A stretch of DNA of 35,803 nt from the NCBI RefSeq assembly GCF_001613385.1, contig NZ_BDCG01000031.1, positions 1 through 35,803 of the forward strand, given 5' to 3'. The position numbers were made by a program, and so were the translations under genes. A model generated the notes under the pieces. It did no database searches. It was not told the origin of the DNA and worked only from the letters and a program-made list of their open reading frames with translations. Shown here one piece after another: positions 1-7,801 of this stretch. This DNA comes from Nocardia flavorosea NBRC 108225 (lineage in GTDB: Bacteria; Actinomycetota; Actinomycetes; Mycobacteriales; Mycobacteriaceae). The stretch's first letter is position 1, and each line of letters opens with the position of its first letter.

Positions 1-27
1 GCTCAACAACAAGATTCAGCCTGTCGG

Positions 28-65
28 CTTAGCGTGACTTTTCTCCCGGATGAGCCTCAACCCCC
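28..65 (-). repeat. Tn3-type 38-bp inverted repeat, tnpA-side end (IR-C)
   Basis: Read on the minus strand it starts GGGGG and ends GAGAAAAGTCACGCTAAG, the same inner half as the repeats at 10714 and 29896 and similar to the Tn3 end (GAAAACTCACGTTAAG). Its outer half differs (GGGGGTTGAGGCTCATCC). It lies 45 bp upstream of the tnpA start across the window junction, so it is the natural end of the 5.97-kb tnpA element 29896-65. The bases outside it (TTGCA) do not match GCAAC at the other end, so the last transposition did not use this end. Confidence 0.85.
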
Positions 66-180
66 TTGCAGCGGCTGGCCGACTGGTTCGCCGCCGGTAT
101 CGCGGCGCATCAGCTGACTGGCATATATGGCAGCCGGTGTGGACCACCGATCGGTCGCGGTGACCGGCTCGGCGCGGCTC

Positions 181-1422
181 TCAGGCCGTGGCGAGCCAGG
201 TACGTGCGGCGGTGACCAGCGCCGTCACTCCGAGCGGGAGGGTCGGTTCGATCGCTGGGGCGTAGTGCGGCGAATGGTTGGACGGCACTCGCAGCAGGGC
301 GGGATCGTTCAGGGCGCCGGTGGTGAAGAGGGACGGATCGCTACCGCCGAGCAGCCAGTAGGCCAGCGGCGCCCCCGCGCTCGTTGCCAGAATGCCCACA
401 TCCTCGCTTCCGGCGCCCGCGCCCGGATCGAGTACGTGGTCCTCGCCGAGCCGGGCGGCGAACGCGTCGAGTGTTCTGCGCAGGGCCGCGGGATCGTTGG
501 ATACCACCGGGAACCGTTCTGTCTCGGTGATCTCGGGTTCCTGCGGCGCGCCCGCGGTCGCGGCCATACCCCGGACGATACGAGTGACACCGTCCAGGAT
601 CGTCCGCCGGACTTGTTCGTCGTAGCTGCGGATATTGAGCTGGAGTTCGGCCTCACCCGGGATGACGTTGGCCGCGTCGCCGGTATGCAGTGACCCGATG
701 GTGAGCACCGCTGTGGCGGTACTCGGGATCTCCCGAGAGATGACGGTCTGTAGCCGCAGCACGGTTTCCGCGGCCATCACGACCGGGTCGACCGACGATT
801 GCGGCATCGACCCGTGCGCACCGCGTCCGATCAGACGTACCCGCAGCGAATCGGAGGCGGCGTAGGCGGGACCGGGATGCGCCGCGACGGTTCCGGCCGG
901 CAGCGGGGACACATGCTGGCCCAGCACGATATCCGGGCGTGGGAAACGGTCGAAGAGGCCGTCGTCCACCATGGCCTGCGCTCCCGCACCGAGTTCTTCG
1001 GCCGGCTGGAACACCACGACCAGCGTTCCCCGCCAGCTGCCGGCATCGGCGGCCAGCGCGTCGACGGCGCCGAGCAGGCAGGTGATATGAAGATCGTGAC
1101 CGCAGGCGTGGGCCACCGGGACGACCTTGCCGTCCGATGTCGCCGTTGCCGTGCTCGCGTAATCGAGGCCGGTTTCCTCGGCCACCGGCAGCGCGTCCAT
1201 ATCGGCGCGCAGGAGAACGGACGGCCCGGGCCCGTTGGCGAGGACGCCCACCACTCCCGTCCGGCCGACCCCCGTCGTCACCCGCAGGCCCCGCCGGTTC
1301 AGCCGATCGGCGATGATGCCCGCGGTCCGGTGTTCTTGGAAGCCGAGTTCCGGATGCCGGTGCAGATCCTGATACAAGCGGGTCAGCGTGGGATCGACCG
1401 GGACATTCTCATATGCACGCAT
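181..1422 (-). CDS. M20 family metallopeptidase / amidohydrolase (hippurate hydrolase-like)
   Basis: This encodes a 413-residue zinc-dependent amidohydrolase of the M20 family (IAA-amino-acid/hippurate hydrolase type), probably cytosolic, cleaving an N-acyl amino acid. Visible family motifs, in order, are HPELGFQEHRTA near the N-terminus, LLRADMDALPV, the metal-binding HACGHDLH, QPAEELGAGAQAMV with the catalytic acidic pair, the dimerisation domain with ANVIPGEAELQLNIRS, and C-terminal GSEDVG and NHSPHYAP. The start MRAYENV at 1422 is chosen because GAGGGAGA precedes it at the right spacing; the upstream open frame is Arg/Pro-rich noise. Length is normal and no motif is missing. It is a passenger of the composite transposon; the true substrate cannot be read from sequence. 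Confidence 0.9.
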   Translation of the reverse strand: MRAYENVPVDPTLTRLYQDLHRHPELGFQEHRTAGIIADRLNRRGLRVTTGVGRTGVVGVLANGPGPSVLLRADMDALPVAEETGLDYASTATATSDGKVVPVAHACGHDLHITCLLGAVDALAADAGSWRGTLVVVFQPAEELGAGAQAMVDDGLFDRFPRPDIVLGQHVSPLPAGTVAAHPGPAYAASDSLRVRLIGRGAHGSMPQSSVDPVVMAAETVLRLQTVISREIPSTATAVLTIGSLHTGDAANVIPGEAELQLNIRSYDEQVRRTILDGVTRIVRGMAATAGAPQEPEITETERFPVVSNDPAALRRTLDAFAARLGEDHVLDPGAGAGSEDVGILATSAGAPLAYWLLGGSDPSLFTTGALNDPALLRVPSNHSPHYAPAIEPTLPLGVTALVTAARTWLATA

Positions 1423-1743
1423 AACTTCTCCCTCTGCGTTCTCATGGGGCCGGGAAGTTGGGGAGTGCGATGCCGGTCGCGGGGACCGGCGGGGTGGGCG
1501 GAGACCGCTGGTTCCGCCCGTTGTCCAGGGCATTCGGTCTGTTGCTGCCGTGCCGGTGGCCGGATTGGCCGCCACCGTGTGCTGTCCAGGCTATTCCGAT
1601 TATTTCGACGATGAAGAGATCGTTGTACAGCCCGGTGCGGCCGATATGTAGCGACCGCGGTCAAGCCTCTGCCCGAAGGGCCCGGCGGTGGCGCTGCCCC
1701 AGGTCAGACGGTTGGTGCACCCCAGTTTCCTAGTCTCCGCCTC

Positions 1744-2034
1744 ATGTCCAAGAACAACCGCAGTGGCGGGCGCGCCAGGGGTACCCGCCGGGCCGAACAG
1801 AAACCCAGCAGTTCGCCGACCTGGCAGGAGGTGGTGCTCGCGCTGGGTGCCCTCGGTATGAGCTTCGCGTTCATCGGGTTTCTGGTGGCCGGGGGGATGA
1901 TCCGTTTATCCGACGCGGCTTGGGTGGCCGGTGCGGTGCTCGTACTGATTTTCGTGTTGGTGTTCCGCGGGTCCGTGCTGCGCCGCGGCCGCGCGGTGTT
2001 GATGGCGCTTTTCGGTCCCCAGGGGCCGGCATGA
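1744..2034 (+). CDS. Small membrane protein, unknown
   Basis: This 96-residue protein has a basic N-terminus rich in Arg, Ser and Lys. Two hydrophobic segments follow (about residues 28-54, EVVLALGALGMSFAFIGFLV, and 58-80, AAWVAGAVLVLIFVLVFRG), then a short basic tail. No Shine-Dalgarno sequence is obvious before the ATG, so it may be leaderless. It is convergent with the resolvase gene (22 bp between stops) and has no operon partner. No family is recognised; the composition and codon use are those of a real actinobacterial gene. Confidence 0.6.
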   Translation: MSKNNRSGGRARGTRRAEQKPSSSPTWQEVVLALGALGMSFAFIGFLVAGGMIRLSDAAWVAGAVLVLIFVLVFRGSVLRRGRAVLMALFGPQGPA

Positions 2035-2056
2035 CCAACAAGCTCGGCGCGGCCGT

Positions 2057-2707
2057 TCAGCCTTTCGCGGTCAGCTCTGGGATGTATTTGTACAGCGTGG
2101 TCCGCGAGACCCCCAGCAGCCGCGCGATCGAGGACACCGACTCGTCGGGTCGGGTGAGCAGTGCGCGGGCTTGCCGGATCTGCTCCTCGCTCATGGCCGG
2201 TGGCCGGCCGAGCCGCTGCCCGCGGGCCCGGGCCGCGGCAAGGCCTTCGTGGGTGCCGTCGACGATCAGCTCGCGGATGAATTCGGCCAGCGCGGCGAAG
2301 ACATGGAACACCAGCCGGCCGCCGGGGGTGGTGGTGTCGAGCGCCTCGTGCAGGGACCGGAACCCGATCCCGCGGCGCCGAAGGTCGGCCACGATCGAGA
2401 TCAGGTCCTGCAGGGAGCGGCCGAGCCGGTCGAGGGAGGCGACGACGAGGGTGTCGCCGGCGCGCATGTAGTCCAGGCACGCCGATAGCTGCTCCCGTTC
2501 GGCGTCCCGCCCGGATTTCTTGTCGGCGAAGGTCTTCTTGCATCCGGCCGCTTTCAGCGCCCGGGTCTGCCGATCCAGATTCTGGTCCCGGGTCGAAACG
2601 CGGGCATAGCCGATCAGCGCTCCGCCCCCGCCGATCGGGTCCAGGGCATCGCCATCGAGCGAGAGGGGTTCGAGCGCATCGGTATCCGTCACCCCCGAAT
2701 CGTACAT
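2057..2707 (-). CDS. Serine site-specific recombinase (resolvase/invertase)
   Basis: A small serine recombinase of 216 residues. The catalytic domain opens with IGYARVSTRDQN (nucleophile Ser38, Arg36), continues through LDRLGRS and the long E helix (FAALAEFIREL), and ends with a C-terminal helix-turn-helix (SIARLLGVSRTTLYKYIPEL). A non-conserved 30-residue N-terminal extension suggests translation may start later than the chosen ATG at 2707. Immediately upstream lies a resolvase-type site with a 28-bp near-perfect palindrome (2820-2847), the arrangement seen in Tn3-type tnpR-res. A second copy of such a site lies beyond the NLR gene pair at 5562-5589, so the enzyme may recombine those two sites. 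It is separate from the tyrosine recombinase of the tnpA element. Confidence 0.92.
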   Translation of the reverse strand: MYDSGVTDTDALEPLSLDGDALDPIGGGGALIGYARVSTRDQNLDRQTRALKAAGCKKTFADKKSGRDAEREQLSACLDYMRAGDTLVVASLDRLGRSLQDLISIVADLRRRGIGFRSLHEALDTTTPGGRLVFHVFAALAEFIRELIVDGTHEGLAAARARGQRLGRPPAMSEEQIRQARALLTRPDESVSSIARLLGVSRTTLYKYIPELTAKG

Positions 2708-2735
2708 AAAAGGATGCCTTCGCGTTGTTGAACAG

Positions 2736-2847
2736 TTGGACTTTACGACGCGTTTTTTGGACAGTCACCGCTTCTGGTCGACCTGGGCGTTCGCGCGCCG
2801 GAGCCCGCTTTGGCTCGACTGTCCATAAAACGATCGTTTTATAGACA
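2736..2847. promoter_or_regulatory. res-like site of the serine resolvase
   Basis: Positions 2820-2847 form a 28-bp near-perfect palindrome: TGTCCATAAAACG, central AT, CGTTTTATAGACA, with one mismatch between arms. This is the architecture of a serine-resolvase crossover site (half-site TGTCYNNTA, staggered cut at the central AT). A further half-site, TTTTTTGGACA, ends at 2763, next to the gene, where accessory sites II/III lie in Tn3-type res. Being just upstream of the resolvase start, it probably also serves as its promoter/operator. Confidence 0.7.
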
Positions 2848-2869
2848 GGTCAATAGTTGGGTCCAGCGC

Positions 2870-4858
2870 TCAGGACCCCATCCCATCTGGAAGTGCAGAT
2901 CTACGTGAAAGTATCCGCAACCGCGTGAGGTGCTCGTGGAAGAGCGCGATGTCGGGGTCGTCGCCACCGAGGACCCGCTCGGAGCCGGCGAGGGTTCTCT
3001 CGAACAACGGGATTGCTTCGGTGGTGCGGCCCGCCGAGGCGTAGGCGCTGGCGAGGTTGTTGCGAGAGGCCATGGTGTCGGGGTGGTCGGGGCCGAGGAT
3101 CCGCTCTCGGCCGGTGAGAGCCTGCTCGAACAGCAGGATCGCTTCGGTGGTGCGGTCTACCGAGATATAGGCGCTGGCGAGGTTGTTGCGAGAGGCCATG
3201 GTGTCGGGGTGGTCGGGGCCGAGGATTCGTTCGGAGTCAGTGAGGGTGCGCTCGTAGAGTGGGATTGCTTCGGTGGTGCGGCCCGCCGAGTTGTAGGCGT
3301 AGGCGAGATTGCTGCGGGTGGTCAGGGTCTGGGGGTGGTCGGGGCCGAGGATCCGCTCGCAGTCGGCGAGGGTTTGTTCGAACAGCAGGATCGCTTCGTC
3401 CGTCCGGCCTGCATGTGTATAAGCAACAGCGAGGCTGCCGCGGCTGGCCAGGGTATTTGGATGGTCGCGGCCCAGAGCCCATTCATCATGGGCAACTACC
3501 CGGTATAAGTACGTGATCGCGAGCGTGGTCAGCCCTTGGTCGGTGATGAAGTCCGCGGTCCTATCAAGGATGCGCACAGTGACCGCGGTGTCGCTAGGGG
3601 TGTAGTAAGCGAGCACCGCTATATGAGGGAGCAGTCCCCGCCATGCGGGCCAGGTGGCGGGATCTCTGCCGTCGGGCAACGCGCTAAGCAAGGAGGCGGC
3701 AGCATAACGGTGAGCGCGATCGATCTCTTCGGAGCTGCGATGCGGATCGCTGGAGTCGGGGGTGCGGGCTATCGCTTGGATCAGCCGGTGGACTGACACG
3801 GTGGCGGTGGCAGGATCCGAGATGACCATGCTGTAGGCGGTAAGCACACCGAGTGCCCTGTCGAGAGTGAGCGGGTCCACCGCCAGCCCGTGAGCGAGTG
3901 CCAGAGGAATGGCATCGGAGCTGTACCAGGCCAAGATTCGGAGAAGGTCTGCAGCATCCGGTTGGGCGGCGGTGATGCGGTCAAGAGTCACGCGCCAGAC
4001 ACGCGCGACCGTGCGCTCGGCATCGGCACCGACGGCTACCTGGCTGTATACGGCGGCCGGGTAGTCAGCAAGCAACTGTAAGTACTTCCGTGGCGTTGTG
4101 AGTGGGTTCTGCGCCATGTACGCACCGGCTTGTTCGATGGCCAGAGGCAGGAACCCCAGCTCGGCACACAACTCGGCCGCCCCATCGCAATCGCGGGGGC
4201 CGGACGCGGTGAGGATGCCGGTGAGCAGAGCCAGCGCCTCCTGCGCATCGAGCACGTCCAGCCGTACGACCGCGGCGGCCGGCTGCCACCCGGAGGCCAG
4301 GCGGCTGGTGATCACGATGCGGCCGGTCCCGGCGCGGGCCAGGATCTCGGCGATATCGGCGGGGTCGGCGACGTTGTCGAGGATCAGCAACCATCCGGAG
4401 TGAGTGGCCAGCCATTGCAGGGCGCGGTCGGCCAGCTGTTCGACCTCCAGCGCTTGTGCCAGGGCGGGTTGCAGTGCGGCAGCGAATTTCGCCAACCCCT
4501 GCTCGACACCGGCGGCGGTGTCGGCGGTGATCCACCGCACCGGATTGTGACCGTGGGGCCGGGTCGCGGCCCAGTGCGCGACCAGGGTGGTCTTGCCGAT
4601 CCCGCCCAGGCCGTGCACCGCCTGCACCACCACCTGGCCCGGAACCGACAACACGGCATCGAGCCGGTCGAGTTCGTGTGCGCGTCCGACGAACTTGGCG
4701 CCCGGCTTCACGGGCAGGTTGTCCAGCCCTGGCGGGGCGTCGACCTCGGCGATCGGCTGCCACGCCTCCTCCGGCAACTGCACCACCGGCCGAGACCGAT
4801 CCCCCACCTCCATGAAGGTGACATCGCCATGGAACTGGTTCCCGGTCAACGAGATCAT
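2870..4858 (-). CDS. NB-ARC / tetratricopeptide (NLR-like) protein with N-terminal amyloid-like motif
   Basis: This is a 662-residue STAND ATPase. The first 20 residues hold a short motif, LTGNQFHGDVTFMEVG, resembling bacterial amyloid signalling sequences of NLR proteins. The NB-ARC core follows: Walker A GLGGIGKTT (83-91), Walker B LLILD (157-161), IVITSR (181-186) and GFLPLAIEQAGAY (235-247). From about residue 450 there are about five near-identical 42-residue TPR units of the kinesin-light-chain type (ILGPDHPDT, NNLASAY, GRTTEAI), visible as 126-bp DNA repeats at 2930-3510. It lies 53 bp downstream of the small gene 4912-5373, whose C-terminus carries a matching motif, so the pair is probably sensor plus effector. 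The role (immune or cell-death control) is inferred from family and context. The pair lies between two resolvase-type sites. Confidence 0.88.
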   Translation of the reverse strand: MISLTGNQFHGDVTFMEVGDRSRPVVQLPEEAWQPIAEVDAPPGLDNLPVKPGAKFVGRAHELDRLDAVLSVPGQVVVQAVHGLGGIGKTTLVAHWAATRPHGHNPVRWITADTAAGVEQGLAKFAAALQPALAQALEVEQLADRALQWLATHSGWLLILDNVADPADIAEILARAGTGRIVITSRLASGWQPAAAVVRLDVLDAQEALALLTGILTASGPRDCDGAAELCAELGFLPLAIEQAGAYMAQNPLTTPRKYLQLLADYPAAVYSQVAVGADAERTVARVWRVTLDRITAAQPDAADLLRILAWYSSDAIPLALAHGLAVDPLTLDRALGVLTAYSMVISDPATATVSVHRLIQAIARTPDSSDPHRSSEEIDRAHRYAAASLLSALPDGRDPATWPAWRGLLPHIAVLAYYTPSDTAVTVRILDRTADFITDQGLTTLAITYLYRVVAHDEWALGRDHPNTLASRGSLAVAYTHAGRTDEAILLFEQTLADCERILGPDHPQTLTTRSNLAYAYNSAGRTTEAIPLYERTLTDSERILGPDHPDTMASRNNLASAYISVDRTTEAILLFEQALTGRERILGPDHPDTMASRNNLASAYASAGRTTEAIPLFERTLAGSERVLGGDDPDIALFHEHLTRLRILSRRSALPDGMGS

Positions 4859-4911
4859 CGCGCCGCCGCCGCCGGCGGGGGCCGGGGCGGAAGGCGCGGG
4901 GGGATCGGGTG

Positions 4912-5373
4912 TCAGGGCCGCGCCGTACCGGGGTCCGGCGCCTCCGGAAAACCCGCGCGCACCCCGCTGATCTTCACCGTCCCCGCGATCTCACTACCGG
5001 TCACCCGCACACCGTCACCGGCGGAAGCGATATCGGAGATCTCCAGCACCGCGGCCACCAGTCCGGACACGTCCGCACCTACGACCTGCGGGTGATGCTG
5101 CTGCACCGCCTGCAGAACCGCGACCGCCGCCGCCCCCAACTCCGCATCACCGGCCGCGCCGGCATCATCGAGGTCCTCGGCCAGCGACGCCTGTTTCGAC
5201 TCCGACTCCGGTTTGCGCTCGACCCCCGACACATCCACACCGCGGTAGTTACGCGAGATCAGGTCCTTCAACCCGAGGTAGGCGTCCTTCACCACCTGCG
5301 CCGCGGTATCACTCACCCCCGCCGCCGCCCCCGCCGCGATCGCCGAAACCACCACTGCCGTCACAGGATCCAT
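4912..5373 (-). CDS. Putative Bell-type effector with C-terminal amyloid-like motif
   Basis: This 153-residue protein has an Ala/Val-rich helical N-terminus (MDPVTAVVVSAIAAGAAAGV, then DTAAQVVKDAYLGLKDLI). That opening recurs in small actinobacterial proteins encoded beside NB-ARC/TPR genes and resembles the Bell domain, a HeLo/MLKL-like membrane-active fold. A linker and a second Ala-rich helix follow. The C-terminus has VTGSEIAGTVKISGV, which aligns with LTGNQFHGDVTFMEVG at the N-terminus of the downstream NLR protein (pattern TG[SN]xxxG[TD]V). Prion-like nucleation from NLR to effector is the known logic for such pairs; here it is inference. The start at 5373 is chosen because the conserved N-terminus begins there; the frame upstream is not coding-like. 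Confidence 0.7.
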   Translation of the reverse strand: MDPVTAVVVSAIAAGAAAGVSDTAAQVVKDAYLGLKDLISRNYRGVDVSGVERKPESESKQASLAEDLDDAGAAGDAELGAAAVAVLQAVQQHHPQVVGADVSGLVAAVLEISDIASAGDGVRVTGSEIAGTVKISGVRAGFPEAPDPGTARP

Positions 5374-5486
5374 CCCGCGATCTTCCCATCCACACCACCA
5401 CCGGACACCGACAAACCAGCACAACGGCATGCGGCTATCGCGGCGCAGCCTCGGCAACCAACCACCATGCAGCGCACCCTCGGCGA

Positions 5487-5589
5487 TGTCCAGGAAAAGG
5501 GCATTTCTGGACGGACACGAGCCCACTATGATCGCTGACCAGCGATGATCAGGGCCGCCAGTGTCCAATAACGCATCGTTTCTTGGACA
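5487..5589. promoter_or_regulatory. Second resolvase-type recombination site
   Basis: Positions 5562-5589 form a 28-bp imperfect palindrome (TGTCCAATAACGC, central AT, CGTTTCTTGGACA) of the same kind as 2820-2847. To its left TGTCC at 5487-5491 and GGACA at 5513-5517 face each other over 31 bp, the size of an accessory site. Both res-like loci have the accessory part on the left and the crossover part on the right, so they would be direct repeats. They enclose the NLR/effector pair (about 2.74 kb). Confidence 0.55.
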
Positions 5590-5694
5590 TAAAGTTATGG
5601 TACCTGCGTTACGAAACTAGGCCGGGTGATCGTGCGTATTGCCAGGTCATCGACTTTGCGATACTCTTCCCGCATTGGGCGCACGTGCGCCTAC

Positions 5695-5727
5695 GAGCTC
5701 CAGCCAATGTGGTTGGAGCTCTTTTTC
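5695..5727 (+). terminator. Rho-independent terminator upstream of the 5786-6468 operon
   Basis: GAGCTCCA (5695-5702) pairs with TGGAGCTC (5714-5721), with an inner CCA/TGG pair, and is followed by TTTTT (5722-5726). It lies between the resolvase-type site and a two-gene operon. There is no rightward gene before it, so it probably ends a short leader or small RNA started near 5665. The 14-bp palindrome GGCGCACGTGCGCC lies just before it. Confidence 0.7.
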
Positions 5728-5731
5728 GTTC

Positions 5732-5761
5732 AGGCCTCCGGTGCTCCTGCCGGGGGCCTTT
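5732..5761 (+). terminator. Second leader hairpin (tandem terminator or attenuator)
   Basis: AGGCC plus CCGG (5732-5741) pairs with CCGG plus GGCCT (5750-5759), followed by TTTCG. It follows the first terminator by only a few bases and precedes the ribosome binding site GGAGGG (5772-5777) of the next gene. The tandem arrangement in front of a coding region suggests an attenuated leader. Confidence 0.5.
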
Positions 5762-5785
5762 CGTCGTTTATGGAGGGTGTTCATC

Positions 5786-6034
5786 TTGGTTGATGTCATG
5801 TCCGTGGGATCCGGAGTTGGCGTGTGGACCGTGTTCTGGGTTCAGCTCCCGGCGCTCGTATTCGCGCTGGCCATCATCATTGTGGCGATCACTGCATTGC
5901 GGAAGGCTCGACCCGAGGATGTGCCTCAGGTGTTCGAGGCGTTCGCTGTCGCGTTCGGACGCCAGCGTCTGCGGCGTACGACTCGACAGCGAAAACTGGG
6001 TGTCGCGCAGGCGCGGAATAAGGAGCGGAACTGA
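5786..6034 (+). CDS. Small single-span membrane protein, unknown
   Basis: The chosen start is TTG at 5786, preceded by GGAGGG at 5772-5777; ATG at 5798 is the alternative. The product is about 82 residues: a hydrophobic segment (FWVQLPALVFALAIIIVAIT), then a cytoplasmic part with basic RQRLRRTTRQRKLG. Its stop overlaps the start of the next gene by one base (TGATG), so the two are translationally coupled. Small membrane proteins beside a zinc-finger protein are common on actinobacterial mobile elements, but no family is recognised. Confidence 0.55.
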   Translation: MVDVMSVGSGVGVWTVFWVQLPALVFALAIIIVAITALRKARPEDVPQVFEAFAVAFGRQRLRRTTRQRKLGVAQARNKERN

Positions 6035-6468
6035 TGGGTGGGCGGGCGACTCGGCGTGATTACATTGGTGATTCTGTAGCGAAGCAGTCGCTTCCTGACG
6101 ATCTCGCCGCCGCGTTGGCAGCCTCCATGCACAGCTCAGACGTCTATCTTGTCCGGGCCTTCCTTTCTGAACTGGAGGCTGATGCGCCCCGGGAGCGCAT
6201 CCTGAGACTTTTGGAGACCCGGTTATCGCGCGTCCGGGAGAACGTGGATTACCGCGATGGTCTGGCGGCGTACCTCGGCGATGGAGACTCGGTGCGGGAA
6301 GAGGCGGGCCGCTGTCGTGGGTGTGGCCGCGAACTCGACCTGGCCCAGGAACCCCAAGTCGGCAGGCCCCGAAACCATTGCCGCGACATAAACCGCAGTA
6401 ACAGATGCCGACAGCTGGCCTACCGCAACCGGAAGAGAGAAGCAGAACGCATGCAGGCCAAGCGCTGA
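6034..6468 (+). CDS. Hypothetical protein with C-terminal Cys-rich zinc-binding-like tail
   Basis: This 144-residue protein has a helical N-terminal half (LPDDLAAALAASMHSSDVYLVRAFLSEL). A C-terminal module, CRGCGRELDL then GRPRNHC, CRQLAYRNRKREAER, resembles the CxxC...GRPRxYCSDxCRQxAYRRR zinc fingers of actinobacterial plasmids and phages. It is coupled to the upstream membrane protein gene; AAGGAGCGG before the ATG is a good ribosome binding site. DNA or RNA binding is likely; the specific role is unknown. Confidence 0.6.
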   Translation: MGGRATRRDYIGDSVAKQSLPDDLAAALAASMHSSDVYLVRAFLSELEADAPRERILRLLETRLSRVRENVDYRDGLAAYLGDGDSVREEAGRCRGCGRELDLAQEPQVGRPRNHCRDINRSNRCRQLAYRNRKREAERMQAKR

Positions 6469-7284
6469 TCGCGGGCAGATATCCGCTCTCGACAGGCTCA
6501 GAGACGCTTCCGGCCCGGTAGCACGGTCAGTGCGCTGGGGCTGTCACGAGGACGATTCAGGTCCAGGAAACATGAAAAATGTTAACAAGTTATCATGTTA
6601 GCGTTCTTCGTTTGTTGACAGAGAACGCGGATTCTCGGTCTTGCTTGACATTGAACAAGCAGTTCAGAGCTTCGAGATCGAGACTGTGACACCGGTGCCC
6701 GACCCTGAAGTGGGCCGGGCACCGTGCATCCTGTGAACCCCTAGCTTGTCCGGCGGCGGGTCACAAGAGGTGGAGGGCTAGGTCGGCGATAACTGTGATC
6801 AATGGCCTAGCTTCTCCGTTTTCGGCGAGGTAGACCACCAGGCGGTGGATGGTCAACGCCGTGTTTACTGCGGTGAAGAGCCGTCGAAACGTCTCTCCTT
6901 GGTTTCCGCCCTCCCGGGGTGGGGGAGGCGGAGTGCTTGGGTTCGTCCCCAAGGCGGTGTCCTTTTCTCTTCTGGGGGTGGACCCGCCGGCACGCCGACG
7001 GGGAGCGCACGACGAAGTCCGTCGAGCGTTTCCCGTCTTCGCGTCGAAGACCCACCTCCCGGATCCGAGGACGCGTGGTGGAGGCGAAAACTCAAGCAGC
7101 GCAAGTGTAGCGACCCTCTTCGACAGGACTTGTGCCCGTTTCACCATCCCACCGAGAGCCCGCCTCCATTCGAGCTGGTGGGACAACAATTCGCAGTTAC
7201 CCGATGCCCATCTCGGTGTCGCTGCCGGCGGCTACAGTGCTGCGATATCCGACTACCGTGCTCGTTCGAGGTATGGAGACGTGT
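6469..7284. other. 816-bp stretch without a confident gene
   Basis: It contains a strong hairpin at 6693-6724 (CGGTGCCCG/CGGGCACCG). There are AT-rich promoter-like sequences around 6570-6660, including two TTGACA boxes and the inverted repeat GCTTGacattgaaCAAGC. A GC-rich structured stretch follows at 6900-7110. An open frame on the minus strand at 6761-7189 would give 142 residues with a plausible hydrophobic C-terminus, but its Arg/Pro-rich middle coincides with hairpins and it matches nothing I recognise. It may be a decayed gene. Confidence 0.4.
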
Positions 7285-7668
7285 ATGCGAGGGCTTCTGT
7301 CTGTAGCGCGCGCGATGGTCTGCGCCGCCGCTGTCACCGTGATGATTCAGCCCGCGGCCGGTCACGCCGAGCCGCCGGGGATCCCGGACGCCGACGCGGC
7401 CCGCACCCTGCTGGACGGGCTCGCGGTCGCCGAGGAAGGCTCTGCCAGTGGGTATTCCCGGGAGGAGTTCCCGCACTGGAACACCATCTCCGGGGAATGC
7501 ACGACCCGCGAGACCGTGCTGCAGCGCGACGGCACCGATGTGGTGGTCGATGCGGAATGCCGCGCCACGGCCGGCACCTGGTACTCGTCCTACGACGACC
7601 AGACCGTGACCGCTGCCTCCGATATCGATATCGATCACGTTTTATCTGCGCCCGCGTCGGGAGTGTGA
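7285..7668 (+). pseudogene. Truncated secreted HNH (DUF1524-like) nuclease
   Basis: A signal peptide (MRGLLSVARAMVCAAAVTVM, then AGHA) is followed by the N-terminal part of a secreted HNH/DUF1524 nuclease: FPHWNTISGECTTRETVLQRD, VVVDAECRATAGTWYSSYDD and SDIDIDHV. Full-length relatives continue after IDHVVPLAEAW for another 60-80 residues with the remaining catalytic positions. Here homology stops after the first HNH histidine (about 7641) and the frame ends ten residues later. The gene is therefore inactive, cut before the transposon relic at 7766. ATG at 7285 has GGAG at good spacing; ATG at 7273 is possible. Confidence 0.75.
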
Positions 7669-7765
7669 CCGATCATCACTGGTCGTGCTGTCGGCAGCAT
7701 AGCGGCGACAGAAGAGCGAAACAATTTGGCGCGCTGCTGGGTATGTGTAGCTGACGGGTCTAGTT

Positions 7766-7801
7766 GGGGATTGAAGGGCATCCGAGAGAGGGCATGCTAA
7801 G
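7766..7801 (+). repeat. Degenerate Tn3 inverted repeat, tnpA-side type (IR-D)
   Basis: GGGGATTGAAGGGCATCC, then GAGAG and GCTAAG, aligns with the repeat at 28-65 with about eight changes and a two-base deletion. The following bases (GGCTGAA, TTGTTGAGCTGG) also match the sequence between IR-C and tnpA. It faces right, with the element to its right. Confidence 0.7.

Noticed and set aside
2930..3510. Regular 126-bp repeats resembling an array
   Set aside because: They encode in-frame 42-residue TPR units of the NLR-like protein; no CRISPR-like repeat/spacer pattern is present anywhere in the window.
6761..7189. 142-codon minus-strand frame
   Set aside because: Arg/Pro-rich middle coincides with strong hairpins, no ribosome binding site, no recognisable domain; mentioned only within the gene-free stretch.
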